This document shows, one piece after another, positions 8,525 through 16,918 of a stretch of 64,000 nt of DNA. The DNA is from JAHBXE01 sp044222195 (GTDB lineage Bacteria > Planctomycetota > Phycisphaerae > Phycisphaerales > UBA1924). The notes beneath the pieces are model-generated. The model saw only the letters and a list, made by a program, of their open reading frames with translations. It was not told the origin of the DNA and ran no database searches. Where the stretch lies: contig JBGANS010000004.1 in NCBI GenBank assembly GCA_044222195.1, positions 186,001 to 250,000 of the forward strand, given 5' to 3'. Position numbers and translations under genes: made by a program. The stretch's first letter is position 1. Each line of letters begins with the position of its first letter.

Positions 8525-9225
8525 GGAGTTGCATCGCGATCGGCGACTACCACGCTGTACATGAAGTTGCGCCACACGCAGTCCATCGTCTCGAATCCCG
8601 CGTCGGTCAGCATGCGGAAGTGACTGGTCAGCGGCTCGTAATGATCGTGCGCCGCGGCGTGGGCTTCGAGGCTGGCGATCTCTTCCTCCGAGCAGTGACC
8701 CGGCTGGCGACAGAACGCCAGCCAACCCGCCCAGAACGCCTTCTGGGATCGTTCGGTCGCACCGAGCAGCTGATCAGCCATGCAGAACGAGCCGCCGCGG
8801 GCAAGCCAGCCGTGAATCCGAAGGTAGAGAGGCGACTTGTCCCGCACGTGGTGAAGGCTCATGCAGGACGTGACGAGGTCGAACGCGCCGGCGGGCAGCG
8901 ACAGATCCTCGAACCGTGCGGTGATCGTTTCCAGACGACCGCGATCAACGCCCTGCTGGTGGGCCCTGGCCGCGGTGAGCGACGTCATTTCCGGCGCGGC
9001 GTCAACGGTCACGATCGTGGCGATCGGGCACGACGCCGCCAGGCGGAGCGTCAGGTTTCCGGTGCCGCAACCGAGTTCGAGAATTCGCTTGGGCGCCGCC
9101 GGAAGATGCGACATCAGCCGGTCGATCATCTCGTCGTACCGAGGAACGGCGCGGCGGATGAGCGAGTCGTAGGACTCGGCCATCTTGCCGAAGAACTCTG
9201 AGGCCGTGGGAGCTGGATCGGGCAC
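8521..9225 (-). CDS. Class I SAM-dependent methyltransferase
   Basis: A 234-residue soluble methyltransferase. Motif I is ILELGCGTGNLTLRLA (about 47-62), then VTVDAAPEM (acidic residue that binds the SAM ribose), ARFEDLSLPAGAFDLVTS and a LHHV segment, the usual order of the Methyltransf_11/25 fold. The substrate is not evident; the short extra helices at both ends suggest a small molecule. The start codon is GTG with TAGCCT 5 bases upstream. The gene is downstream of adenylate kinase on the minus strand and meets dnaE2 tail to tail with overlapping stops. Confidence 0.8.
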   Translation of the reverse strand: MPDPAPTASEFFGKMAESYDSLIRRAVPRYDEMIDRLMSHLPAAPKRILELGCGTGNLTLRLAASCPIATIVTVDAAPEMTSLTAARAHQQGVDRGRLETITARFEDLSLPAGAFDLVTSCMSLHHVRDKSPLYLRIHGWLARGGSFCMADQLLGATERSQKAFWAGWLAFCRQPGHCSEEEIASLEAHAAAHDHYEPLTSHFRMLTDAGFETMDCVWRNFMYSVVVADRDATP

Positions 9226-9245
9226 GGCGAAGGCTACGCAGCGCT

Positions 9246-9863
9246 CTACCGCAGCGGGTTGTTGAAGTGCGATTCCTGGATGGGCACGAGGGCCTCGAGG
9301 ATGTGCTCGAGAACCCGGGCGGGTGAACCCGTCGCGTCAACATCCTTGATGATCGCTTTTGGGTAGTACTCGAGCACGGGGAACGTCTCCTCTTCGTAGA
9401 CCTCCCACCGCTTGCGGATGACATCTTCCTTGGCGTCGTCGACCCGGTTTTCCTTCAGCGCCCGCTTGCGGAGGCGCATGATCATGTCCTCCTTGTTCGG
9501 GCACATGAGATGGATGATCTGGAGCACGCTGAGGTGCTTCTCGAGGAGCTTGGCCTGGGCGACGTTGCGGGGGATGCCGTCGAGCACGAGGAGGTCGACG
9601 TTTGGCTTGTAGCTGCCCAGGATCGTCCGCGCGTGCATGTTCGTGTGCCACATCTTGACCGTGGCATCATCCGGAACGAGCAACCCTTTGCTCGAGTACT
9701 CGATGAAAATCTTGCCGAGGTCCGAGCTGGTATCGAGCGTTCGGAACACTTCGCCGCACGACAGGTGATAGAAGCCCGGGACGTTGCCCAGGATCTTGCC
9801 CTGGGTTCCCTTGCCCGAACCGGGCGCGCCGAACAACAAGACCGTCTGGAACCGAACACTCAT
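9246..9863 (-). CDS. adk: Adenylate kinase family protein, short-lid type
   Basis: Nucleoside monophosphate kinase, ATP + AMP to 2 ADP in the usual case. Walker A is GAPGSGKGTQ (about residues 11-20), the NMP-binding region has GEVFR and LVPDD, and LVLDGIPRNVAQA is the NMP-kinase signature. The lid (RLRKRALKENRVDDAKEDVIRKR) is short and has no zinc cysteines, a form shared with UMP/CMP kinases, so the nucleotide preference is not certain. ATG 9863 is chosen because GGAGG sits about 6 bases upstream; an in-frame start at 9908 would run across the promoter. Lies between EF-G and the methyltransferase. Confidence 0.85.
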   Translation of the reverse strand: MSVRFQTVLLFGAPGSGKGTQGKILGNVPGFYHLSCGEVFRTLDTSSDLGKIFIEYSSKGLLVPDDATVKMWHTNMHARTILGSYKPNVDLLVLDGIPRNVAQAKLLEKHLSVLQIIHLMCPNKEDMIMRLRKRALKENRVDDAKEDVIRKRWEVYEEETFPVLEYYPKAIIKDVDATGSPARVLEHILEALVPIQESHFNNPLR

Positions 9864-9880
9864 GCGGGCCTCCGCGGCGG

Positions 9881-9908
9881 AGTATACGTCGAGGTTACAC
9901 GACCTCAA
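9881..9908 (-). promoter_or_regulatory. Promoter of adk
   Basis: On the minus strand TTGAGG (9908-9903) and TATACT (9886-9881) are 16 bases apart. Transcription would begin just before the GGAGG ribosome-binding site of the ATG at 9863, a very short leader. Confidence 0.55.
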
Positions 9909-10004
9909 TCGGCTCGAACGGATGCGGACTTTGCGCGTACTGACAGGTCAAGTCCCGGCCAGCAGTGCGTCAAATAGGGATCCGGGCAACTCAAATCATC
10001 GGCC

Positions 10005-12134
10005 CTACTTCTTTCCGGCGCCCTCGGTCTCCAGCAGCTCCCGCATCATGTTCGTGGGCATCTGGCGGTACTCGTGGAACTCCATCGTCGAGCTCGCGCG
10101 GCCCTGGGACATGCCGCGGAGCGAGGTGGTGTACCCGAACATTTCTGAGAGAGGAACCTCGCAGGTGACGAGCTTCACCACGCCGCGATCCTCGGTGTCG
10201 AGAATCATGCCTCGGCGGCTGGAGATATCGCCCGTGATATTGCCCAGGTAGTCGTTGGGCACGGTCACCACGACCTTCATGATGGGCTCAAGCAGCACGG
10301 GACCGCACTTTTCAGTCGCTTCCTGCACGGCGAGTCGGCCGGCCTGCTCGAAGGCGATCTGAGAGCTGTCGACGGGGTGGGAGCTGCCATCCACGATCGT
10401 CGCCTTGACGTTGATCATGGGGTAGCCCCACTTGACGCCGGTCTTGATCGTTTCGCGAATGCCCTTCTCGACCGAGGGGATGAACTCCTTAGGAATCGAG
10501 CCACCGACAACCTCGTTGACAACGGCGATGTTGTCCGCGAAGTCGACGTCCTCTTCCTTGGCCTGGGCCGCCGTGAATGGTTCGAGGTTGATGGAGCAAT
10601 CGCCGAACTGGCCGCGGCCGCCGGTCTGCTTGACGAACTTGCCGCGGACGTACTCGGCCTTGCGGGTGATGGCCTCGCGGTAGGACACGCGGGGCTTGCC
10701 GACCTCGACGTTGATCTTCATATCGCGGACGAGCTTGGTCCGGATGATGTCGAGGTGAAGCTCGCCCATGCCGCTGATGATGGTCTGGCCGGTTTCATCG
10801 TCGAAGTGGAAGCGGAAGCTGGGGTCCTCGCGACGGATCGTCATGAGGGCCTCGGACAGCTTGCGCTTGTCTTCGGAAGTCTTGGGCTCGATGGACATGG
10901 AGATCACCGGCTCCGGGAAGACCATCCGTTCCAGGAGGATCGGATGGTCCGGATCGCAGAGCGTGTCACCCGTGTAGCTGCGCTTGATGCCGACGACGGC
11001 CACGATGTTGCCGGGCCCGACGCTATCGAGCGGGATCCGGTTCTGGGCGTGCATCTCGTAGATGCGGCTGGCGTTCTCGCGCTCGCTGTTGCCGGGGTTG
11101 AGCAGGCGGGTGCCCTTGGCGAGCGAGCCGGAGTAGATACGGATGTAGGTGAGGTCGCCGTGCTGGTCGGATACAACCTTGAACACCAGGGCCGAGAACG
11201 GCGCGGCATCATCGTGCGGACGGCTGAGCTTTTCTTCGAAGTCGCGAGGGTTGGTGCCCTGCACTTCTTCGACCTCGGCCGGGGCGGGCAGATACTCGAT
11301 GACGGCGTCGAGAAGCAGCTGAACGCCGATGTTCCTGAGGGCGGCGCCGCAGAGCACGGGGTAGCACTTGCGGGCGATGGTGCCCTTGCGGATCGCGGCC
11401 CGGATCTCATCGTTGGTGATCGTGGACTCGTCGGTCAGGAACTTCTCGGCGAGAGCGTCGTCCATCTCGGCCGCGCCTTCGACGAGCTTGTGCCGCCACT
11501 CCTTGGCCGTGTCGGCGAGATCTTCGGGAATGTCTTTCTCGGTGACGACGGCGCCTTTTTCATCGGCGTCGAAGTAGAAGGCCCGCATGCGGACCAGGTC
11601 GATGATTCCCTTGAAGGAGTTACCCTGGCCGATCGGGTACTGGATGGCGATGCCGTTGGCCCCGAGGCGTGTTCCGATCGTCTTGAACGAGAAGTCGAAG
11701 TCGCCGCCGAGCTTGTCCATCTTGTTGACAAAGCACAAGCGGGGGACGCGATAGCGGTCGGCCTGGCGCCAGACCGTTTCAGACTGGGCCTCGACGCCTT
11801 CCTTGCCGTCAAACACGGCGACCGCGCCGTCGAGCACGCGGAGCGAACGCTCGACTTCGATGGTGAAGTCCACGTGCCCCGGCGTGTCGATCAGATTGAT
11901 CTTGTATTCCTTGCCCTGGTGTTCCCACGGGCAGGTCGTGGCAGCCGACTGGATGGTGATGCCGCGCTCCTGCTCGTCCTGCAGGAAGTCCATGGTCGCG
12001 GTGCCCTCGTGGACCTCGCCAATCTTGTAGGTCTTGCCCGTGTAGAACAAGATGCGCTCGGAGACCGTGGTCTTGCCGGCGTCGATGTGAGCGCAGATTC
12101 CGATGTTTCGAATGTGGGATAGGTCGGTGGCCAT
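10005..12134 (-). CDS. fusA: Translation elongation factor G
   Basis: Ribosomal translocase GTPase, 709 residues, full length. G1 is AHIDAGKTT (about residues 14-22), switch I ends in DEQERGITIQSAAT, G3 is DTPGH, G4 is NKMD; domains II-V follow with GMGELHLDI and the C-terminal GRASSTMEFHEY near the end. The ATG at 12134 (MATDLSHIRNIGICAH) matches the family start; the frame is open 36 codons further upstream but those residues are not EF-G-like. The gene stands apart from the str operon here, next to adk, so it may be one of two EF-G genes, which is common in planctomycetes. Confidence 0.95.
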   Translation of the reverse strand: MATDLSHIRNIGICAHIDAGKTTVSERILFYTGKTYKIGEVHEGTATMDFLQDEQERGITIQSAATTCPWEHQGKEYKINLIDTPGHVDFTIEVERSLRVLDGAVAVFDGKEGVEAQSETVWRQADRYRVPRLCFVNKMDKLGGDFDFSFKTIGTRLGANGIAIQYPIGQGNSFKGIIDLVRMRAFYFDADEKGAVVTEKDIPEDLADTAKEWRHKLVEGAAEMDDALAEKFLTDESTITNDEIRAAIRKGTIARKCYPVLCGAALRNIGVQLLLDAVIEYLPAPAEVEEVQGTNPRDFEEKLSRPHDDAAPFSALVFKVVSDQHGDLTYIRIYSGSLAKGTRLLNPGNSERENASRIYEMHAQNRIPLDSVGPGNIVAVVGIKRSYTGDTLCDPDHPILLERMVFPEPVISMSIEPKTSEDKRKLSEALMTIRREDPSFRFHFDDETGQTIISGMGELHLDIIRTKLVRDMKINVEVGKPRVSYREAITRKAEYVRGKFVKQTGGRGQFGDCSINLEPFTAAQAKEEDVDFADNIAVVNEVVGGSIPKEFIPSVEKGIRETIKTGVKWGYPMINVKATIVDGSSHPVDSSQIAFEQAGRLAVQEATEKCGPVLLEPIMKVVVTVPNDYLGNITGDISSRRGMILDTEDRGVVKLVTCEVPLSEMFGYTTSLRGMSQGRASSTMEFHEYRQMPTNMMRELLETEGAGKK

Positions 12135-12464
12135 AAGTCTGTCTCTGATCAAACTCGCCGTCGTGTTGGCGGCGGGGGGTGGGGTGTCGGTTCTGTCGGG
12201 CTTGATCGCTTCGAGCGTCTCGCCGGAAGTGGCGCCGCTCAAAGTGCTCGCGTGTCAGTCGGGCTCCGCGGGTAAGAAGCGATGCGGAGCGATCGCTCTC
12301 ACCCGGGGCCCGGATCCTCCTGGGAATCCATGGGCAGGCTCCAGTGCCGCCTAGGCGGCTGTGAAGGCGGGCAAACCCCGCCAAGACGGTAAGTTTAGAC
12401 GTACCCCGGGAGGGGTCAAGAACAGTGGTCAGGGGCTGTTCGGGGCAGGTCGACTGGCTGGATT
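12135..12464. other. Intergenic region with two inverted repeats between fusA and a membrane protein gene
   Basis: No gene is supported here. It contains a perfect 14-base palindrome GCCGCCTAGGCGGC (12346-12359) and GGCGGG-N5-CCCGCC (12366-12382), which could act as a terminator for the upstream minus-strand gene or in the fusA leader. No T-run follows either hairpin. No confident fusA promoter was found. Confidence 0.4.
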
Positions 12465-14888
12465 TCAGGTGCCGTTCGCACTTGACTCGACCGCCGCACG
12501 ATCGGCGGGTGAAAGGCGTTTGAGTTCATCAAGGCGTTGCAAAGAATCGAGCCTGAGCAGGGTTTTGGCGACCTCGCGGGCGGCCTCCATTCGCCCGGCT
12601 GCGATCATGGCCTTAAAGGCCTGAAGCGGCAAGGAGAGGCCATGCGGATCGAGTTTCGCTCCCGCCTCCCACGCTTCGATGGCGCGGTCCAGGTGGCGCG
12701 GGTCTCGCGTGGCGGCATGTTCCGCGGCTTCGATGTTTCCCAGCAGCCCCCAGGAACTCGCGGAGGGCCGACGGCGGACCAGTTCTGTCGCCTGGTTCAG
12801 AGCGGCCTGAGCCGCAGTCTCGGACTCGGCCGCAAGTCCCATCGCACTTGCAGCGGCGGAACGTTCCATCAAAACTCGAATCAGAGCTTCGCGAGTGGCG
12901 AAGTGACCCTGGGCGAGTTCGACCGCCCGGTAGAGGGACGAACTTGCCTCTGAGGTGACTCGGAAGGAAAGCTGTACCAAAGCCCTGTTGAGCTCGCCGT
13001 CATTGGTTGCGGGTGCGGTTCCGGTGGCCCGCGCCAGGTCTGAAGCAATATTCGGCATGGAGTCGCCGGGCATCCACACCTTCCGCCCGGAAGTGACTTC
13101 GTCGAGCCGTGTTCGGAACTCGGCCATCGGTCGCATCTGATCCGCCGCTTCGCTGAGGGCGAGCTGCCAAAGCGATGTCGGCGCCACACCGAGCCACGCC
13201 ACGCCGACAGCGGCTCCCACGAGCAATCCCGGCGCGACCATCGCGCGATTGGCCCGGCGAGCCGGAATCACCCCACCCGCGCCCGCCGCGCCGAGCACCA
13301 TGCACATCCACGCTGCGCTGGAATCCCAGAGCGGAGTCACCTCGATTTGTCCATGGACGGCCGCGACCAACGCCGCGATGGCGAACACGCTGGTGGCTGC
13401 CCGAGAAACTCGGAGAAGCGTGAGCACGGCGATAGAAACACCGACCCATCCGGCGAGGCCGGCAAGCCGAGCAGCTGCCTGCTCCGGGCTGCCCAGCGCG
13501 CGTTCAACCCACGTCGAAACGAGGACGGGCGCGACGGCAGCGGCGAAGACGATCCAGCCCTCCGTTCGGACTCCTCGGGGTGAATCGACCGAAGCGGCCG
13601 GCTTGGCGAGCGCGACGCCGCCCAAGCCGTACACCCATCGCATCCACAGCGCTGCCCAGAGCACACCGAAGACGCCGAGCCTTGCGGCGAAGTCAAAGAA
13701 CACGCTGTGCGGGCTCGAGACTTCTTCGGGGCTCAGCGCCGGCTTGAGCCGCATGTAGGCATCCTTGAACCCATCCGGGCCGGTACCGAAAAGAGGGGCC
13801 TCGGCGAAGGCCCGCGTTGCTCCTTCCATGTAATACCATCGAAACAGCAGGCTCCGATCGCCAAGGTGTTCGCCAAGCAGTCCGCGGGCGACGACGGCGA
13901 GCACGGTGCCGACCACGATCGTCACCGCGATCATTCCGGCGGCCCGAGTTGAGACTCTCGCGAGCTTCCGCTTTCGTGTCAGTACCACGACTCCGCTGAT
14001 CAACCCCAGGCCCAACACCGCCGCCGCGGCTCCGCCCTTGGAGCCCGCGAGCACCAGCGCACCGCACGCCACGAGTGCCCCGATGGTGAGCAGGCCCGCC
14101 CACCCGTCGGGGATCCGGCGGAGGATCCTGGCTTCTCGCCACCCCAGCACCGCGCAAGCGTACAGCGCTGTCATGCACGCCGCGGCGAACGTCGCGTAGA
14201 CGTTGGCCAGCCCGAACCAGCCCGTGGCCTCGGGTTGATTGAGCCTTCGCTCGAAGTTTCGTGCCGACGCAGAGTCGGGCGTCCACCCTTGAGCCGCCAG
14301 GAACGACTCGCGATCCTGGTTGTACCTTGCCACGGTCATCGCGTGCTCGTGAAAGACCTGCACCGCGCCCTTGGCGGCGAGCATGACGATCAGCCCAACG
14401 GCGGCGGCGAGGGTGACCCGCTTGATTCGCTCATCGCGGCACACGTGCATGGCCGCCAGTCCCGCGGCCATCGCGGCGCTCCACGTCGCCCCGATTCGGG
14501 CGTCGTCGATCGACCCGGTGCGGATGGCGAAGGCATGGACAGACGCGCCGATGCACCCAAGCGTCCACAGAAGAACAGGAAGCCACAGGACCGCTGCGCC
14601 GGCCAGCACCTCGCCCACCAACGCGACGCCACACCCCAAAAGCATGACCGCGTCCACGCTCATCGATTCGGCGGGTGTCAGGCCCGTCACAGGCAGCATT
14701 GTCCGCCCGGGATCGATTCCCCAATAAGGAAACGGGTCTGATGCAATGAGGCATCGAACGAGCACGCACACAATGACCAGAAACCAACCGCCCCAACGAA
14801 GCAGTTCTGAAACTCGGGTTGGCGATGTGATACCCAGCGGCGGCGCGGTGCCGGATCTCTGAACTCCTGTTTCGCTCGAAGCGATCAC
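12465..14888 (-). CDS. O-antigen ligase-like membrane protein with C-terminal TPR-like region
   Basis: A 807-residue polytopic protein. About twelve hydrophobic helices fill residues 30-560; the loop with GTGPDGFKDAYMRLKP and SSPHSVFFDFAARLG (about 370-400) is the Wzy_C/WaaL signature, where a conserved His and Arg-rich periplasmic loop act in glycan transfer from undecaprenyl diphosphate. The last ~200 residues are helical repeats (RAVELAQGHFATREALIRV and after) typical of planctomycete ligases. The GTG start overlaps the stop of the upstream WecA-like gene by 4 bases, so the two are translated together. Role: O-antigen or exopolysaccharide ligase or polymerase; which one is not decidable here. 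Confidence 0.78.
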   Translation of the reverse strand: MIASSETGVQRSGTAPPLGITSPTRVSELLRWGGWFLVIVCVLVRCLIASDPFPYWGIDPGRTMLPVTGLTPAESMSVDAVMLLGCGVALVGEVLAGAAVLWLPVLLWTLGCIGASVHAFAIRTGSIDDARIGATWSAAMAAGLAAMHVCRDERIKRVTLAAAVGLIVMLAAKGAVQVFHEHAMTVARYNQDRESFLAAQGWTPDSASARNFERRLNQPEATGWFGLANVYATFAAACMTALYACAVLGWREARILRRIPDGWAGLLTIGALVACGALVLAGSKGGAAAAVLGLGLISGVVVLTRKRKLARVSTRAAGMIAVTIVVGTVLAVVARGLLGEHLGDRSLLFRWYYMEGATRAFAEAPLFGTGPDGFKDAYMRLKPALSPEEVSSPHSVFFDFAARLGVFGVLWAALWMRWVYGLGGVALAKPAASVDSPRGVRTEGWIVFAAAVAPVLVSTWVERALGSPEQAAARLAGLAGWVGVSIAVLTLLRVSRAATSVFAIAALVAAVHGQIEVTPLWDSSAAWMCMVLGAAGAGGVIPARRANRAMVAPGLLVGAAVGVAWLGVAPTSLWQLALSEAADQMRPMAEFRTRLDEVTSGRKVWMPGDSMPNIASDLARATGTAPATNDGELNRALVQLSFRVTSEASSSLYRAVELAQGHFATREALIRVLMERSAAASAMGLAAESETAAQAALNQATELVRRRPSASSWGLLGNIEAAEHAATRDPRHLDRAIEAWEAGAKLDPHGLSLPLQAFKAMIAAGRMEAAREVAKTLLRLDSLQRLDELKRLSPADRAAVESSANGT

Positions 14889-16042
14889 CGGTCGCCGCCT
14901 TCACGCGGCCGCGTTCGCGAGTACTCGAAGATTCCAACGAGCATGAGCGTGACACACGTCTGGATGCCGACGAGCACGGCCTGCCAAGGTTGGAGCGACC
15001 CCAGGACGATCCCTGATAACCCTGTGATGGCGGTCAACCCGTAGATGACACCTACGGCCGAACCTTCCGACAAACCGAGGCGCACGAGTCGGTGCGACAG
15101 GTGCTGGCGGTCACCGACGAAAGGTGACCGTCCCTGGCTGATTCGTATCGCGCACACCGACAGGAAGTCGTAGATGGGCACGGCCAGCACCACAATCGGC
15201 ATGAACACTCCATACCACCCGCCGGCAAGCCCAACGCCTTCGCCGTGGTAATACGTGGTGCGGACGGTCAGGAACGCCAAGAGAAACCCGAGCACCAGCG
15301 ACCCCCCGTCACCCATGAATATTCGTGCGCCGCCCCGACTCGGCCTGTAGTTGAACACAAGAAAGCCAAGGCAGGCCCCCACGATCAGTGCGAGCGTCGC
15401 GCCGACGAACCATTGCCCGTTCAGAACTGCCGCGCCGAGGAAGCACGCACCCGCAATCGCCGCGACGCCGGATGAGAGTCCATCCATGTTGTCGAGGAAG
15501 TTGAGGGCGTTGGTCACCACGAGAAACCAGAGCACCGTCACCGTCATGGAAAGCCACGGCCCGCCCACCCGGGCATCGAGCATCATCAAGAGGCGTGTGT
15601 CGGGGTGAAGCACGACGATCGCAACTGGCGGCACAGCCATGATCGCGAGCTTCACCCACGGACCCATGGGCCGGCGGTCGTCGATGAGTCCGAGCACGTG
15701 CAATGCTGCAGCACACAGGAGCACAAGCACCGCGAGCGGCGCCTGGGCTCGAATTCCCGGCAGCTGCTCCCGGAGACTCGTCAGCCAGGATGGATCCCCG
15801 GACCCGGTCTCAATCGTCACGAACCGGGCAAGCACCAGTCCCACAATCATGGGAGCAACGATCGACCAGAAGATGGCCACGCCGCCCGTATTCGGAACTC
15901 GCCGTTGCGGGGCCTTCACCTGCCCGGGCACGCCGGCGGAATCAAACGTCCGAAGCCGATGCCCCAAGCGGATCATCACGGCCGTCAGCGGCAACGAGAT
16001 TGCCGCGGCGACGGGGACCAGGAGCAGGCAGAGCCAAATCAT
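14885..16042 (-). CDS. WecA/MraY-type undecaprenyl-phosphate sugar-1-phosphate transferase
   Basis: Integral membrane enzyme (385 residues, about ten helices) that starts glycan synthesis by moving a sugar phosphate from a UDP-sugar to undecaprenyl phosphate. Seen: RVPNTGG (substrate loop), FLDNMDGLSSGVAA (the DNxDG catalytic motif) and FMGDGGSLVLGFLL. It lacks the MraY-specific C-terminal His cluster, so WecA/TagO/RfbX-like is favoured. ATG 16042 is chosen over TTG 16045 because TAGACT lies exactly 6 bases before it (16049-16054), the leaderless spacing seen at other genes here. It precedes and overlaps the ligase-like gene, a two-gene surface polysaccharide unit. Confidence 0.85.
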   Translation of the reverse strand: MIWLCLLLVPVAAAISLPLTAVMIRLGHRLRTFDSAGVPGQVKAPQRRVPNTGGVAIFWSIVAPMIVGLVLARFVTIETGSGDPSWLTSLREQLPGIRAQAPLAVLVLLCAAALHVLGLIDDRRPMGPWVKLAIMAVPPVAIVVLHPDTRLLMMLDARVGGPWLSMTVTVLWFLVVTNALNFLDNMDGLSSGVAAIAGACFLGAAVLNGQWFVGATLALIVGACLGFLVFNYRPSRGGARIFMGDGGSLVLGFLLAFLTVRTTYYHGEGVGLAGGWYGVFMPIVVLAVPIYDFLSVCAIRISQGRSPFVGDRQHLSHRLVRLGLSEGSAVGVIYGLTAITGLSGIVLGSLQPWQAVLVGIQTCVTLMLVGIFEYSRTRPREGGDR

Positions 16043-16048
16043 CAAGAG

Positions 16049-16054
16049 AGTCTA
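16049..16054 (-). promoter_or_regulatory. -10 box of a leaderless start (WecA-like gene)
   Basis: TAGACT on the minus strand, 6 bases before the ATG at 16042. No Shine-Dalgarno is possible in that space. No clear -35 was found. Confidence 0.5.
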
Positions 16055-16894
16055 AGACGTCGCGGCGTCCGGCGCACCGCATTCGGGGCACGACGATCCG
16101 ATCGGAAGCCCTCTCAGGCTGTATCCGCACCTTGGGCACTCGTGCACGCTGGGACTGCGCCTGCGAAGCCCCATGAGCGTGGCGAGCGGCCAAACGGCCC
16201 AGAGAACGATGTACAGGACTACGACCACGCCCGCGAGCTTGAACGCCCGCAGCGGCCACGGACCGAGCTTGTCGATGATCGTCGGGTTGTCCGGCTTGAT
16301 ATTGCCGATGTATCCGTAGTTGACGTGCCACGTGAGATTCACGGCCGTCACGACGCCTGCGAACGCGAAAGTCCACCCAAGCCCGACGAGGAAGTCTCGG
16401 AAGGCCGGCCGGTACTTCCGCACGATGATGTCGTACGTGGCGGATCCGATGATCATCGTGTGAGAGATCCAGAAGAACCAGAAGTTTGGCGAGAGGTAGC
16501 CGAGTTTCAGAATTGGCGTAAAGAACGCCTGCGTGGACAGACCGATACCCCAGAAGTACAGCACGGTGCGGAATCGCCGCTTCTGGGTGATCATGGCCGC
16601 CGCCGCCACAAACGCCGCGAGATCGCAGAGTTGCAGCGGCAGGCTCTCCATCATGTCGAAGTTGCCGGGCCAGCAGTACCACGCGGTCTCGCCGATCTTG
16701 TAGGCAAGCACGGCCCAGCCCCAGCACGCGCGAAATCGAAATTCATCCGCCGGGTTCTTGAGCCGCCGCCCGATCAGCCAGGCGCCCGCCATGGCGAGGA
16801 TGCACGACCCGGCCATGAGCAGGTGGTACAGCGTGAAGGGCTTGAACTGCTTGCCCCAGTCGAACGCTTCGGCGAGACTCGGTCCAATCAACAA
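16052..16894 (-). CDS. YwaF-like (TIGR02206) membrane protein with C-terminal zinc ribbon
   Basis: A 280-residue protein with about seven hydrophobic helices (residues 20-235) and the features of the YwaF/TIGR02206 family, including ESLPLQLCDLAAF and the WFFWISHTMII segment. Function of the family is unknown. The tail is a treble-clef-like zinc ribbon, CPRCGYSLRGLPIGSSCPECG (about 253-273), with four cysteines; this tail is not part of YwaF itself and is shared by two other membrane proteins at 36.7-38.7 kb. The start is TTG with AGGAG about 4 bases upstream. It overlaps the -10 box of the next gene on the same strand. Confidence 0.75.
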   Translation of the reverse strand: MLIGPSLAEAFDWGKQFKPFTLYHLLMAGSCILAMAGAWLIGRRLKNPADEFRFRACWGWAVLAYKIGETAWYCWPGNFDMMESLPLQLCDLAAFVAAAAMITQKRRFRTVLYFWGIGLSTQAFFTPILKLGYLSPNFWFFWISHTMIIGSATYDIIVRKYRPAFRDFLVGLGWTFAFAGVVTAVNLTWHVNYGYIGNIKPDNPTIIDKLGPWPLRAFKLAGVVVVLYIVLWAVWPLATLMGLRRRSPSVHECPRCGYSLRGLPIGSSCPECGAPDAATS

Positions 16895-16918
16895 GCGCTC
16901 CTGTTCAGCTTTCTGTCC

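Noticed and set aside
10377..12122. Long open frame (581 codons) on the + strand across fusA
   Set aside because: It lies wholly antisense to EF-G, which has every family motif. The frame is Asp/Gly/Leu/Val-rich as expected from the codon bias of a GC-rich gene read backwards.
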